From positions 1-51,757 of the forward strand of contig CAJFFX010000005.1 of assembly GCA_904374485.1 (NCBI GenBank): a stretch of DNA of 51,757 bases, given 5' to 3'. This DNA is from Candidatus Pseudoscillospira falkowii (GTDB lineage: Bacteria > Bacillota > Clostridia > Oscillospirales > Oscillospiraceae). Of the stretch, positions 22,825 through 31,869 are shown piece by piece; positions within the stretch are counted from its first letter, which is position 1, and the number at the start of each line of letters is the position of its first letter. The position numbers and the translations under genes were made by a program. The notes beneath the pieces are model-generated. The model worked only from the letters and a program-made list of their open reading frames with translations, was not told where the DNA came from and made no database searches.

Positions 22825-23886
22825 TCACATCTGGTCCAGGCGGTCCGGCCCTTCGGCCCGGCTCAAGCGGCGGACGGTCCGGCGGGTCAGCAGCACTGCC
22901 GCCACCAGGATCACGGCGATGCAGACGAGGACCGCGACGGTGGTCGTGCCGGGGTTTTCCAGAATGGCGCCCACGCTGTTGTCGTGGACCACGGTTTTGC
23001 GGCCGTCGCCCTGGGCATACGCTGCCGGTACGACGCCAACGTGCTCCGCGTCCGGCGCGAAGGAGGCGAGATACAGCGCCAGGCCCTGCCAGGCCATGAC
23101 CGGCGCGCCGGTCTCATCACGGAGGATCGCGCTGTCCCAGTCGGTGATCTCGTTTCCGCCGGCGTCCTTGGGGACGAATTTCAAAAAGCCGTGGGCGCTG
23201 CCCCGGGCGGCGATGAGGGCCTGGAGGGAAGCGCGGTCGGTGACCACGCAGTAAAGGGCGTCGCCGTCGGTCCAGGCGGTCTGGCCGTCTGCGCGGGCCA
23301 GCTTCAGATCGGTCACGCAGTCCATGGGGATGCGGCTGGGGTTGCAGGTGTAAACGATGCCGGAAAAGTGGAGCGCGGCGGCGCCGTCGGAAGAGCCGAA
23401 GGAAGCGTCGATCTCCGCCACATTTTCCAGTTCCCGGCCCGTGAGATACATCATGATCAGGGGGTCGCCCTGCCCGGCCTCCTCTCCGCTGCCGGGCAAA
23501 ACGCGGAAAGCGTCTTCCACGGTGAGCGTGCCCGCCGGCAGGGCGGCGCGGATCACGCTTTGGGACACCACGGCGATGGTGGCCGGGGCCTGGCTTCCCG
23601 CGCTGGTCCGGAGGGCGGCATAGCGATAGGCGTCGGCTATCAGATCGCCGAAGCCGGCGTCGCCTTCGGCGGTGCTCATGGTATCCGGGGCGGGGAAGGA
23701 TACGCTGTTTTCCGCCAGCACCCGATCGGGCTGGTCAAGGGAGAGGAGGACGGTGATCCCGTCCTCCTCCGCAGCAGGTTCCGCGCCGTAAGCCGCCATG
23801 GGAAGCAGCAGCAGCGAGAGCGCCAGCACCGCCGCAATGGCGATGGCGACGATGCGCACAGCAGTTTTCCGTTTCAAAGAAAACAC
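22825..23886 (-). CDS. Membrane-anchored 5'-nucleotidase C-terminal-domain protein without a phosphatase domain
   Basis: The 353-residue product has a signal segment (KTAVRIVAIAIAAVLALSLLLL), a UshA/5'-nucleotidase C-terminal-like domain (GFGDLIADAYRYAAL near residues 78-92; VVSQSVIRAALPAGTLTVEDAFRVLP; YLTGRELENVAEI), and a C-terminal span (TTTVAVLVCIAVILVAAVLL) with a basic cytosolic tail. Full 5'-nucleotidases carry an N-terminal metallophosphoesterase of about 300 residues, which is absent here. In place of it there are only about 45 residues. The C domain normally binds the nucleotide, so this may be a nucleotide-binding surface protein. GGAGGTG precedes the start. Confidence 0.8.
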   Translation of the reverse strand: MFSLKRKTAVRIVAIAIAAVLALSLLLLPMAAYGAEPAAEEDGITVLLSLDQPDRVLAENSVSFPAPDTMSTAEGDAGFGDLIADAYRYAALRTSAGSQAPATIAVVSQSVIRAALPAGTLTVEDAFRVLPGSGEEAGQGDPLIMMYLTGRELENVAEIDASFGSSDGAAALHFSGIVYTCNPSRIPMDCVTDLKLARADGQTAWTDGDALYCVVTDRASLQALIAARGSAHGFLKFVPKDAGGNEITDWDSAILRDETGAPVMAWQGLALYLASFAPDAEHVGVVPAAYAQGDGRKTVVHDNSVGAILENPGTTTVAVLVCIAVILVAAVLLTRRTVRRLSRAEGPDRLDQM

Positions 23887-23933
23887 CTCCGATCAAAAGT
23901 GAACCAGCAGGGAAATGAGTTTACATAAACAAT

Positions 23934-24818
23934 GTGCAAAATCTTGTGGAAACTGTGAATAAACGTGTTGATACCGCCCTTTTCGACAAGTTGCGACATG
24001 ATTATGCCCCCCGGTGCGCCGCGTTTTATCTGCGGCCGCCGCAGAGAAATCGGCCCTATTGTATCATAAAGCGCCGCCCTCTGCAACTGCCGCGCCGCCC
24101 CTTCAGCGGCGCTTCCGCCCGCCCCCGGCGGCGGCTGAGCCGCACGGTGGAAAACCAGCAGGAGCGCCTTTTGGAGCAGGCCAACCGCATGGTCACCCTC
24201 AGCCAGGGGATGATCGAATCCCTGGCCGCCGCCATCGAGTTCCGCAGCGAGGAATCCGGGGACCATGTCCGCCGGATCCACGATATCACAGTCTGCCTCC
24301 TCGCCCATACGGCGCTGGGACAGGGGATGAGCGCGGAAACGGTGCATCACATCGCCCTGGCCTCCATTCTCCACGACGTGGGGAAGATCGCCGTGCCGGA
24401 CGCTATTTTGAACAAGCCCGGCCGCCTGACGCCGGAAGAATTCGAGATCATGAAGACCCACACGGTACAGGGCGCGGCCCTGCTGGACCGCATCCCCCAG
24501 CTCCACGAGCACCCCGCCTACCGCTACGCCCGGGACATCGCCCGCCACCACCACGAGCGGTGGGACGACCGGTTCTATCCCGACGGTCTCAAGGGCGGCG
24601 AGATCTCCATCCCGGCCCAGGTGGTGTCCATCGCGGACGTTTACGACGCCCTCAGCTGCAAGCGGGTCTATAAAGACGCCTTTCCCCGCGAACAGGTGCT
24701 GAACATGATCCGCACCGGGGCGTGCGGCGTCTTCAATCCCCACCTGCTGGAGTGCTTCTTCTCCGTGGAAGAGGAGCTTTCCCGCCTGTATCAGAAAGGA
24801 AAGAACGCCAATGGATGA
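23934..24818 (+). CDS. HD-GYP-domain phosphodiesterase-like protein (start uncertain, no receiver domain)
   Basis: The open frame gives up to 294 residues, but the first 70 read like non-coding sequence and GTG 23934 has no ribosome site. GTG 24147 or ATG 24189 (behind GGAGCAGG) are more credible. The HD-GYP domain is clear: AIEFRSEESGDHVRRI, LHDVGKIAVPDAILNKPG, MKTHTVQGAALL, then HHERWDDRFYPDGL and VSIADVYDAL. The usual HHERWDGxGYP is altered to DDRFYP, so the GYP loop is degenerate while the HD and histidine metal ligands remain. The coil before it (RTVENQQERLLEQANRMVTL) normally follows a receiver domain, missing here. It overlaps the HPt gene by eight bases. Confidence 0.85.
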   Translation: MQNLVETVNKRVDTALFDKLRHDYAPRCAAFYLRPPQRNRPYCIIKRRPLQLPRRPFSGASARPRRRLSRTVENQQERLLEQANRMVTLSQGMIESLAAAIEFRSEESGDHVRRIHDITVCLLAHTALGQGMSAETVHHIALASILHDVGKIAVPDAILNKPGRLTPEEFEIMKTHTVQGAALLDRIPQLHEHPAYRYARDIARHHHERWDDRFYPDGLKGGEISIPAQVVSIADVYDALSCKRVYKDAFPREQVLNMIRTGACGVFNPHLLECFFSVEEELSRLYQKGKNANG

Positions 24819-25173
24819 ACGCCGCAGAAACCGGCTGCAGGAGGCCGGCGTCGACGTGGACGACGCCCTGGAGCGCATGATGGGCAGCGAGGCCCTGCTG
24901 GAGCGCCTGCTGGGGAAATTCCTGGAGGACGAAAATTATCAAAAGCTCTGCACCGCCCTGGATGAAAAGCGGCAGGAGGACGCCGTGGCGGCGTCCCACA
25001 CCCTCAAGGGCGTGTGCGGAAATCTCTCCATGCCGGCGCTGTTTTCCCTCTTTACCCGCCAGGTGGAGGCCCTGCGCGCCGGCGACTGGACGGCCGCCGC
25101 GGCGCTGATGGAAGAGATCCGGCCCGCCTATGCGCGGGCGCGGGAAGCCATTTCGGACTATGAGCAGGGCTGA
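24811..25173 (+). CDS. HPt histidine phosphotransfer protein
   Basis: The 120-residue helical product contains the HPt core DAVAASHTLKGVCGNLSMPAL with the phospho-accepting histidine in SHTLKG (about residue 61). A free-standing HPt relays phosphate between a hybrid kinase receiver and another receiver. It overlaps both neighbours, the HD-GYP gene and the hybrid kinase gene (start 25160), which indicates co-translation and a shared relay. Confidence 0.9.
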   Translation: MDERRRNRLQEAGVDVDDALERMMGSEALLERLLGKFLEDENYQKLCTALDEKRQEDAVAASHTLKGVCGNLSMPALFSLFTRQVEALRAGDWTAAAALMEEIRPAYARAREAISDYEQG

Positions 25174-27688
25174 GGGCGCAAAACGCGGCCGCGCCCGGGC
25201 GGTGCTGCGGCGGCTGCGCCTGGCGCTGGCGATCCTGGCGATCCTGGCGGCCCTGGCGGTCACCGGCATCGTTCTGGTCCGCGCCGCCCTGCTGCGGAGC
25301 GCCTACGACGCGGGCACGGCCATGGCCCACAGCTATGCCGCCGAACAGAGCGGCAACCTGGCCGTGTACCGGACGCTGCTGGCCTTCGGCACGTCCACGG
25401 CGGACTGGCTGACCGACAGCGGGGAGGAGGCCAATCTGTCAGCCTGGATGACGCCCTATTTCGAGCGGCTGGACCTGGTGCTGGGCAGCGGCGTGGTGGA
25501 CCCCTATGTGGTGACGGAAACGGGGGAGATCGTGGCGGCCCATCCCTGGGAAGGGGATGCGGATTACGACGTGGAGAGCACGCCCTGGTACCGCAAGGCC
25601 ATGGCCGCGGGCGGGCCGGTGATCTTCACGGATCTGTATGAGGACGCGATCACCGGGCAGCCGGTGATCACCGCGGCCCAGAAGTGCCGCCGCAGCAACA
25701 TGGTAGTGGCTTTTGACATCTTGCCGGAGCATTTCAAGTTCGACACCGCCGAGCTGGAAGAAGGGAGTTCCTTCTATCTGTGTGACAGCCGGGGCACCAT
25801 CATTTATCAGAAAACGGAACTGCCCCTTTCCCACGCAGAGATCCAGGGCTATATCAGCGGCATCATGGCGCGCATTGCCGACGGGACCCTGGGCGGCCCC
25901 AGCGATTCCGTCGTGGACTTGGACGGCCACCGCCGGGGCGTGTACTACGCGCGCATGGACAACGGCTGGTATTCCATCGTCACGATGCCCTATTCCAGCA
26001 TCCTGGACGAGCTGCGGGGCTTTGTTGCGGCGCTGGTGCTGTTCATCCTGGCCGCGCTGCTGCCTATGGCCGTTTTGACCTGGCAGGAACTGCGCCTGAA
26101 CGCGCGGGTGGAGCGGGCCCAGGAAACGGTGCGGGTGCTGGGCAACACTTATTACGCCCTCTACCGCGTAAATTACGCAAAGGAAACTTACGAAATGATC
26201 AAGGGTTCGGAATACGTGGCCAGCAGGATCCCGCCCGCCGGGGCCTATACCGACCTGCTGCACACGGCCGGGGAAGTGATCGAGGCCAACGCCTTCCGGG
26301 AATTCACCGAGAGCTTTTCCTGCGACAACATCCGCTCCCTGGTGTGCCGGCGGGTGCGGGATTTCGGCGGCGAATTCCTGCGCCGCTTCGGCGAGGAGTA
26401 CCGTTGGGTCAGCGTGCGGGTGCTTTTTGACGAGTCCCTGGCGCCGGAGGAAGTGGTGCTCTGCTTTAAGGAAGTGGAGCAGGAAAAGCAGCGCCAGCTC
26501 AGAGAGCGCCGGCTGCTGGAGGATTCCCTGGAACTGGCCCAGAAAAACGAGGCGTCCAAGCAGGCATTTTTCCGCAATATGTCCCACGATATGCGCACGC
26601 CCCTCAACGCCATTCTGGGCCTGAGCGAGTTGGCGGCCCAGCATCCGGAGGACGCGCCGCGCCTGGCGGGGTATCTGAAAAAGATCCGCTCCTCCAGCCG
26701 CTACCTGCTGGACCTGATCAACGACATTCTGGACATGGCCCGCATGGAGCAGGGCGCGATCTCCCTGGACCTGCACAGCTTTGACCTGCGCCAGTGCGCG
26801 GAGGACTGCCTGGAGACCTTCCGCCTGCCGGCGGAGCAGGGCGGAAAGACCCTGAAGGGGGACTTCCGCATCGGGCACGCCCGTCTGCTGGGCGATTCCC
26901 TGCGCATTCAGCAGATCCTGAACAACCTGCTCTCCAACGCCCTCAAATTCACGCCGGCGGGAGGGACCATCTCCCTCAGCGTGGAGGAACTGGCGCGGGG
27001 GGAGCACGGAAAATACAAATTTGTGGTGGCGGACACGGGCATCGGCATGTCGGCGGAGTTTCTCCAGCGGATTTTCGAGCCCTATGCCCGGGAGATGCGC
27101 TTCAGCGACCGCCAGGCCGCCGGCACGGGCCTGGGCATGTCCATCACCAAGAGCCTGGTCTCCCAGATGGACGGCGAGATCCAGGTGGAGAGCACGCCGG
27201 GGCAGGGCAGCGTTTTCACGGTGGTCCTGCCGCTGGCGGCGGCGGAGGACGAGCCCGCCCCGGGAGAAACGCGCGGCCGCAGCGGCGGCGACTTCTCCCT
27301 GCAGGGGCTGCACATCCTGCTGGCCGAGGACAACGAGATCAATATGGAGATCACCACCGAACTGCTGAGCAGCCAGGGCGTGCTCGTCACCCAGGCCTGG
27401 AACGGGGAAGAAGCGGTGGCGCGCTTTCAGGAAGCGGCGCCTTTCACCTTCGACGCCGTGCTGATGGATATGCAGATGCCGGTGATGGACGGCTGCGAAG
27501 CGGCCCGGCGCATCCGGGCGCTGGACCGGCCGGACGCGCAGACGGTGCCGATCGTGGCGGTGACCGCCAACGCCTTTGCCGAGGACATCGCCGCCACCGC
27601 GGCGGCGGGCATGAACGGCCATATCTCCAAGCCCATCGATTTCGGGGCGCTGCGGCAGACGCTGGAGCGGTTGCTGCAGAAACCGTAA
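25160..27688 (+). CDS. Hybrid sensor histidine kinase with extracytoplasmic sensor and receiver domain
   Basis: The chosen start ATG 25160 overlaps the HPt gene by 14 bases. The 842-residue product has spans at about 20-42 and 287-308 with a Cache-like sensor between (YFERLDLVLGSGVVDPYVVTETGE, WYRKAMAAGGPVIFTDLYED). A PAS-like linker follows, then the H-box FFRNMSHDMRTPLNAILG (His about 476), N-box LNNLLSNALKFTPAGG, G-boxes ADTGIGM and GTGLGMSI. A C-terminal receiver (LLAEDNEINMEI, VLMDMQMPVMDG with Asp about 770, VTANAF, KPID) completes it. With the upstream HPt protein it forms a phosphorelay. Confidence 0.94.
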   Translation: MSRAEGAKRGRARAVLRRLRLALAILAILAALAVTGIVLVRAALLRSAYDAGTAMAHSYAAEQSGNLAVYRTLLAFGTSTADWLTDSGEEANLSAWMTPYFERLDLVLGSGVVDPYVVTETGEIVAAHPWEGDADYDVESTPWYRKAMAAGGPVIFTDLYEDAITGQPVITAAQKCRRSNMVVAFDILPEHFKFDTAELEEGSSFYLCDSRGTIIYQKTELPLSHAEIQGYISGIMARIADGTLGGPSDSVVDLDGHRRGVYYARMDNGWYSIVTMPYSSILDELRGFVAALVLFILAALLPMAVLTWQELRLNARVERAQETVRVLGNTYYALYRVNYAKETYEMIKGSEYVASRIPPAGAYTDLLHTAGEVIEANAFREFTESFSCDNIRSLVCRRVRDFGGEFLRRFGEEYRWVSVRVLFDESLAPEEVVLCFKEVEQEKQRQLRERRLLEDSLELAQKNEASKQAFFRNMSHDMRTPLNAILGLSELAAQHPEDAPRLAGYLKKIRSSSRYLLDLINDILDMARMEQGAISLDLHSFDLRQCAEDCLETFRLPAEQGGKTLKGDFRIGHARLLGDSLRIQQILNNLLSNALKFTPAGGTISLSVEELARGEHGKYKFVVADTGIGMSAEFLQRIFEPYAREMRFSDRQAAGTGLGMSITKSLVSQMDGEIQVESTPGQGSVFTVVLPLAAAEDEPAPGETRGRSGGDFSLQGLHILLAEDNEINMEITTELLSSQGVLVTQAWNGEEAVARFQEAAPFTFDAVLMDMQMPVMDGCEAARRIRALDRPDAQTVPIVAVTANAFAEDIAATAAAGMNGHISKPIDFGALRQTLERLLQKP

Positions 27689-27757
27689 AGAAACGGGCTG
27701 CCTCGTTTGCGGCCCGAAAGGGGACAGGATCTGTCCCGGGAAGCTGAGGGATCAACC

Positions 27758-30085
27758 ATGAAAGAGAAACTGCCGGCCGTGCCGGAGGATAAGGAGCTGC
27801 AGAAGCAGACGCTGGAAGAACTGCGCCGACGCGCGGCGAAGGACGCCCTGTCGGGCCTTCTGAACCGGGCGACCGTGGAGCGGTGCATCCGGGAGCGGCT
27901 GCAGGCCATGGCACCGCAGGAGACCTGCGCGCTGTTCATCATCGATCTGGATGACTTCAAACAGGTCAATGACACCCTGGGCCACCAGGCGGGCGACCAG
28001 GCTATCCGCCGGACGGGACAGATCCTCTCCTCCATTTTCCGCGCCAGCGACATCGTCGGCCGCCTGGGGGGAGACGAATTTGTCGCGTTCCTCTGCGGCG
28101 CGCCCAGCGAGGAACTGGTGCGCCGCCGGGCCGCCGAGATCTGCGAGAAACTGCACCTGGTCCTGGGGGACCGGGAAGTGGTGAATCTCACCGCCAGCGT
28201 GGGCGCGTACCTGTCCGCCAAGGGGCAGAGCTTCGAGGGGCTGTACCAGGCGGCGGACCTGGCCCTTTACAAGGCGAAAAAAGCCGGCAAAAACCGTTTC
28301 TGCATGAAGAACCGCGGCGGCTATCAAAACGAGCCGGAGGAGGTCTTCCGCCCGGTGAACGCGATCTCCCTGAGCAATCTGCTGGAAAAAATGGACAGCG
28401 GCGTAGCGCTGCTGGAAATGGGGAGCACGCCCCGGGTGATCTATGTCAGCGCCAGCTACTGCCGGATCCTCGGGGTCGACATGGGCGCCTTTGCCCTGCC
28501 GAAGGCCCTTTCTGAACTGATCCACCCGGACGATCTGGCCGCGCTGGAACAGACACTGCGAAATGCGCTGGAGAAAAAGACGCCGGCGGAGCATGTCCAC
28601 CGCATCTCCGCCGATGGCGGGCGCAGCTGGCACTGGTGGCATATCCGGGGCATCCGGATGGAGTACGACAACCCCAATCCGGTGATGCTGATCACGGCGG
28701 TGGACGTTTCCGGCTTCAAGGATACGGAGCGGCAGCAGGAGGAGCAGATCCGGCAGCTCCGGACGGCCCTGGACCAGACGTCCAAGCGCATGTGGGAGGT
28801 GGACCTGCGCACCGGAAGATTCTGCGCCTACACCCGGGACGGGAAATACCGGGAATTGGGGGAGGGCAAAACGCCGTTTCCCGACAACCTGATCGAGGGC
28901 GGCTGGGTCCATCCCAATTCCGTCGCCCGCTTCCGCACCTTTGCCCGGGAGCTTCTGGGCGGGCGCGCCCAGGATTTCGGCAATTTTGCCGTCCGCAGCA
29001 AGGACACCGGCTACTACAGCTGGGTGTCGGTCTCGTACCGGACGCTGTTTGACGATGTGGGCCGGGCGGTGCGGGCTGTGGGCGTGCTGGAAGAGCTGCC
29101 CCGGGGCCTCGGCGGCCAGGGTGGCTGGCCGCCCGACCAGCATCCGATGCCGGAGGAGCTCGTCGCCGACCTGATCGTGCGGATGCGGGCCAATCTGGAC
29201 CTGGACACGGTGGAGCTGCTTTGGGTCGAGGGCACCGACCTGAGCGGCCAGGTGCAGGAAACGCGGTGCTCCCAGATCCTGCAGCTGGAGCGGCAGAAGA
29301 TCTTTTGCCGGGGCGAGCAGACGGAATTCCCCGACCATTTCGACCGGGAGCGCCTGCTGGCGCTGTACCGCGCCGGGCAGCACTGGCTGTGCGCCGAGTA
29401 CCGGCGGGTGGACGGCAGCGGGAATATCCGCTGGGTCCGCCATGTGCTGTACCTGGCGGAGGACCCCGTGTCCCGCCAGATCTATCTCTTTGTTTATCTC
29501 CTCCGCCTGGACCCCGACCGCCGGCTGGAATACGCGATCCAGCGGGGTGCGCGGCGGGACGCCGTCACCCGCCTGTTCGACCGGGAAACGGTCCGGCAGA
29601 TGGCGGAGACCCTGTTTTCCGACCGGCGCGGCGGCAACCGGGCCGTGGCGGTGCTGCAGGTCAACGGCCTGATGGGGCAGGGCGAATACGCCGGGCAGGA
29701 TACGGAGCGCCTGCGCTACGCCGTCGCCGCGGCGCTGGCCCTTGCCCTGGGCGGCGGATGTGTTCTGGGCCAGTACAGCGCCCATCAATTCCTCATCGTC
29801 ATCCCCTCCGTCACGGAGAAGGAGGAGCTGCGCCGCCGTATGGAGGAGACGATCGCTTTCCTGCGCCGCGTGCTGGCGGCGGAGCCCGGTGCCGACGCCC
29901 TGCGTTTTGTCGCTGGGATCAGCCTGTGCTGCCCGCGGCCGCCGCGGTGTACAGCGCGATGCTTTCCCGGGCGGTCCGCGCGGGGGCCTTCTGGTGGAAT
30001 GCGGCGGCGGACACCGTGGCCTTTGCCGAGGGCGCGGAGGACTGGGCGTGGTTCCATCTGCCCCCGGAACAGGGAGATCGGGTGA
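27758..30085 (+). CDS. GGDEF-PAS diguanylate cyclase, N-terminal part of a frame-broken GGDEF-PAS-GGDEF-EAL protein
   Basis: The frame begins at ATG 27758 and gives 775 residues. Residues about 30-185 form an intact GGDEF domain (DALSGLLNR, FIIDLDDFKQVNDTLGHQAGD, RLGGDEFVAF) with an inhibitory I-site RASD five residues before GGDEF. PAS-like segments follow (about 205-330 and 345-450), and a degenerate GGDEF (SAHQF in place of GGDEF, about 600-720). The sequence is protein-like up to FVAGISL near 29926, after which it becomes Arg/Pro-rich nonsense. The domain continues in the -1 frame from 29929, so the last about 52 residues are not native. Confidence 0.8.
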   Translation: MKEKLPAVPEDKELQKQTLEELRRRAAKDALSGLLNRATVERCIRERLQAMAPQETCALFIIDLDDFKQVNDTLGHQAGDQAIRRTGQILSSIFRASDIVGRLGGDEFVAFLCGAPSEELVRRRAAEICEKLHLVLGDREVVNLTASVGAYLSAKGQSFEGLYQAADLALYKAKKAGKNRFCMKNRGGYQNEPEEVFRPVNAISLSNLLEKMDSGVALLEMGSTPRVIYVSASYCRILGVDMGAFALPKALSELIHPDDLAALEQTLRNALEKKTPAEHVHRISADGGRSWHWWHIRGIRMEYDNPNPVMLITAVDVSGFKDTERQQEEQIRQLRTALDQTSKRMWEVDLRTGRFCAYTRDGKYRELGEGKTPFPDNLIEGGWVHPNSVARFRTFARELLGGRAQDFGNFAVRSKDTGYYSWVSVSYRTLFDDVGRAVRAVGVLEELPRGLGGQGGWPPDQHPMPEELVADLIVRMRANLDLDTVELLWVEGTDLSGQVQETRCSQILQLERQKIFCRGEQTEFPDHFDRERLLALYRAGQHWLCAEYRRVDGSGNIRWVRHVLYLAEDPVSRQIYLFVYLLRLDPDRRLEYAIQRGARRDAVTRLFDRETVRQMAETLFSDRRGGNRAVAVLQVNGLMGQGEYAGQDTERLRYAVAAALALALGGGCVLGQYSAHQFLIVIPSVTEKEELRRRMEETIAFLRRVLAAEPGADALRFVAGISLCCPRPPRCTARCFPGRSARGPSGGMRRRTPWPLPRARRTGRGSICPRNREIG

Positions 30086-31869
30086 ACGTTCGGACCGTGA
30101 ATGCGGCCCAGCCCCTGTCAGAATCGGAAAAGAACGTGGCGCTGGACTGCGTTTCTGCCATGCTCACTGCCCGGACGCTGGACGCGTCCCTCCAGGGCGT
30201 TCTGCGGACCGTCGGCGAGTATTATCGCGCCGACCGGGTCTACACGATGATGCTGGTGGAAAACCGGCACGCGCTGGTGATGACCTTTGAGTGGACCGGC
30301 GCGGGCAAGTGCAGCATCCAGCAGGTGGTTTCCGGCACACAGATGGAACGCTTCCCGCTGCTTAAAAAATGTATGGAGGAGCGCGCACCGGTGTTTCTCA
30401 GCCGGCAGGAGCCCATCGACCTGGACGGCGGGGAAAAGGAAAAGCGGCCCTGGTATTTCTCGGCCTTCCCCCTGATCCGGGAGCGGGAGGTGGAGGGCTT
30501 CCTCTGCATCGAAAACGCCCGGGAGCACCCTGAGGACGCAGCCCTGTTCGGCACGCTGATCCCCTTTATGGTGATGCAGCGGGAGCGCTTCAACACCGAG
30601 GAGCGCCCCACGGGAACGATGGAACAGCTGATGGGTCTGCCCGACCTGCGGGCCTATACCCAAACGGTCTACACCCTCACTTCGGAATACTATACATCCA
30701 TGGGCGCCGTGTGCATCGATATCCCGCATTTCGGCGCCGTCAACAGCAGCCACGGCTTTGAGTACGGGAGCAAAATGCTCTGGTACACAGCAAAAACGCT
30801 GACGGACCTCTTCGGCGGCGCCCTGCTGTTCCGCACCGGGGAGGCGGAATTCATCGTCTTTTATCCCAACACCACCCGGGAGGTCTTTCTGGGCCGGTGC
30901 GGCCGCCTGCGCTCCATCCTGCAGCGGCGCTATCCCAAGCAGGTGCGCATCGGCCGGGCCTGGGCCGAGGGCGTGTTCAGCGGAAAGCGCCTGACGGTGG
31001 AGGCGAAGGCCGCCATGCGGGCGGAGGCTGCCGCCCTCGCCGGCGAGGAGCCCTTCCCCCTGCAGCCGGAGGATTATTCCTCCGTGGCGGAGGCCACCCG
31101 GGCCGGGCGCTTCGTCCTCTATTATCAGCCGCAGATCGACATGCGCACCGGCGCTCTGGCAGGCGCGGAGGCGCTGGTGCGGGCTGTGGCGGACGACGGC
31201 TCCGTGGCGATGCCCGCCCGCTTCATCGAATTTCTGGAGGAGGACGGCTCCATCCGCGACCTGGACCTCTACGTGCTGGAACAGGCCCTGGCCCAGGCGG
31301 AGCGGTGGCGGGCGGCCGGATACGGAACGCCGTCCCTGGCGGTGAACATTTCCCGGATCACTCTGGCGCATCCTTCCACCCTGGCCTCCCTGCTGGCCAT
31401 CCAGAGCCGTTTTCCCGGAATCCCGGCGGAGGCGCTGGAGCTGGAGGTCACCGAACGGGGCGACCGCATCAAAACCGACGAGTTCCGGGAGATCGTGGAC
31501 CGGTTCCGCGCCTGCGGCCTGCACATCAGCCTGGACGATTTCGGCTCCCAGTACGCAAACCTGTCCCTGTTCACCAATGTGAAATTTGAAACGGTGAAGC
31601 TGGACCGCAGCCTGATCGCGGAGTTGGGCGCCAACCCCATCAACCGCGCCCTGGTGCGGGACCTGGTGCAGATCTGCCGCGCCTACGGCATAACCTGTGT
31701 GGCCGAGGGCGTGGAGACCGAAGAGCAGGTCGCTGCGCTGCGGGATATGGGCTGCATCTATGCCCAGGGATTTTATTACGGTCGGCCCGTGCCGGCGGAG
31801 GAATTTGAGAAAACCTACCTGCGAAACGCCGCAGAACAAAAAACGATCAGCAAGGAGGAGCGTATATGA
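29959..31869 (+). CDS. GAF-like/GGDEF-EAL phosphodiesterase, C-terminal part of the frame-broken protein
   Basis: Native-looking sequence in this frame begins at 29929 (LPAAAAVYSAM) and completes the second GGDEF domain of the gene upstream. ATG 29959 lacks a ribosome site, so it is unlikely to be a separate gene. Domains: GAF-like about 60-200, degenerate GGDEF (RTGEAEF) about 225-360, then EAL about 375-620 with GAEALVR, FIEFLEEDGSI, AVNISRITL, ELEVTE, LDDFGSQYANL, KLDRSLI and AEGVETEEQ, so catalytic residues are present. The stop overlaps the next start (ATGA). Function: c-di-GMP hydrolysis if made. Confidence 0.8.
   Translation: MLSRAVRAGAFWWNAAADTVAFAEGAEDWAWFHLPPEQGDRVNVRTVNAAQPLSESEKNVALDCVSAMLTARTLDASLQGVLRTVGEYYRADRVYTMMLVENRHALVMTFEWTGAGKCSIQQVVSGTQMERFPLLKKCMEERAPVFLSRQEPIDLDGGEKEKRPWYFSAFPLIREREVEGFLCIENAREHPEDAALFGTLIPFMVMQRERFNTEERPTGTMEQLMGLPDLRAYTQTVYTLTSEYYTSMGAVCIDIPHFGAVNSSHGFEYGSKMLWYTAKTLTDLFGGALLFRTGEAEFIVFYPNTTREVFLGRCGRLRSILQRRYPKQVRIGRAWAEGVFSGKRLTVEAKAAMRAEAAALAGEEPFPLQPEDYSSVAEATRAGRFVLYYQPQIDMRTGALAGAEALVRAVADDGSVAMPARFIEFLEEDGSIRDLDLYVLEQALAQAERWRAAGYGTPSLAVNISRITLAHPSTLASLLAIQSRFPGIPAEALELEVTERGDRIKTDEFREIVDRFRACGLHISLDDFGSQYANLSLFTNVKFETVKLDRSLIAELGANPINRALVRDLVQICRAYGITCVAEGVETEEQVAALRDMGCIYAQGFYYGRPVPAEEFEKTYLRNAAEQKTISKEERI

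Noticed and set aside
23941-23990. DnaA-box-like sequences (TGTGAATAA at 23954-23962 and a TTGTGGAAA nearby)
   Set aside because: One good box and one poor neighbour without an AT-rich unwinding region or replication genes are not evidence for an origin.
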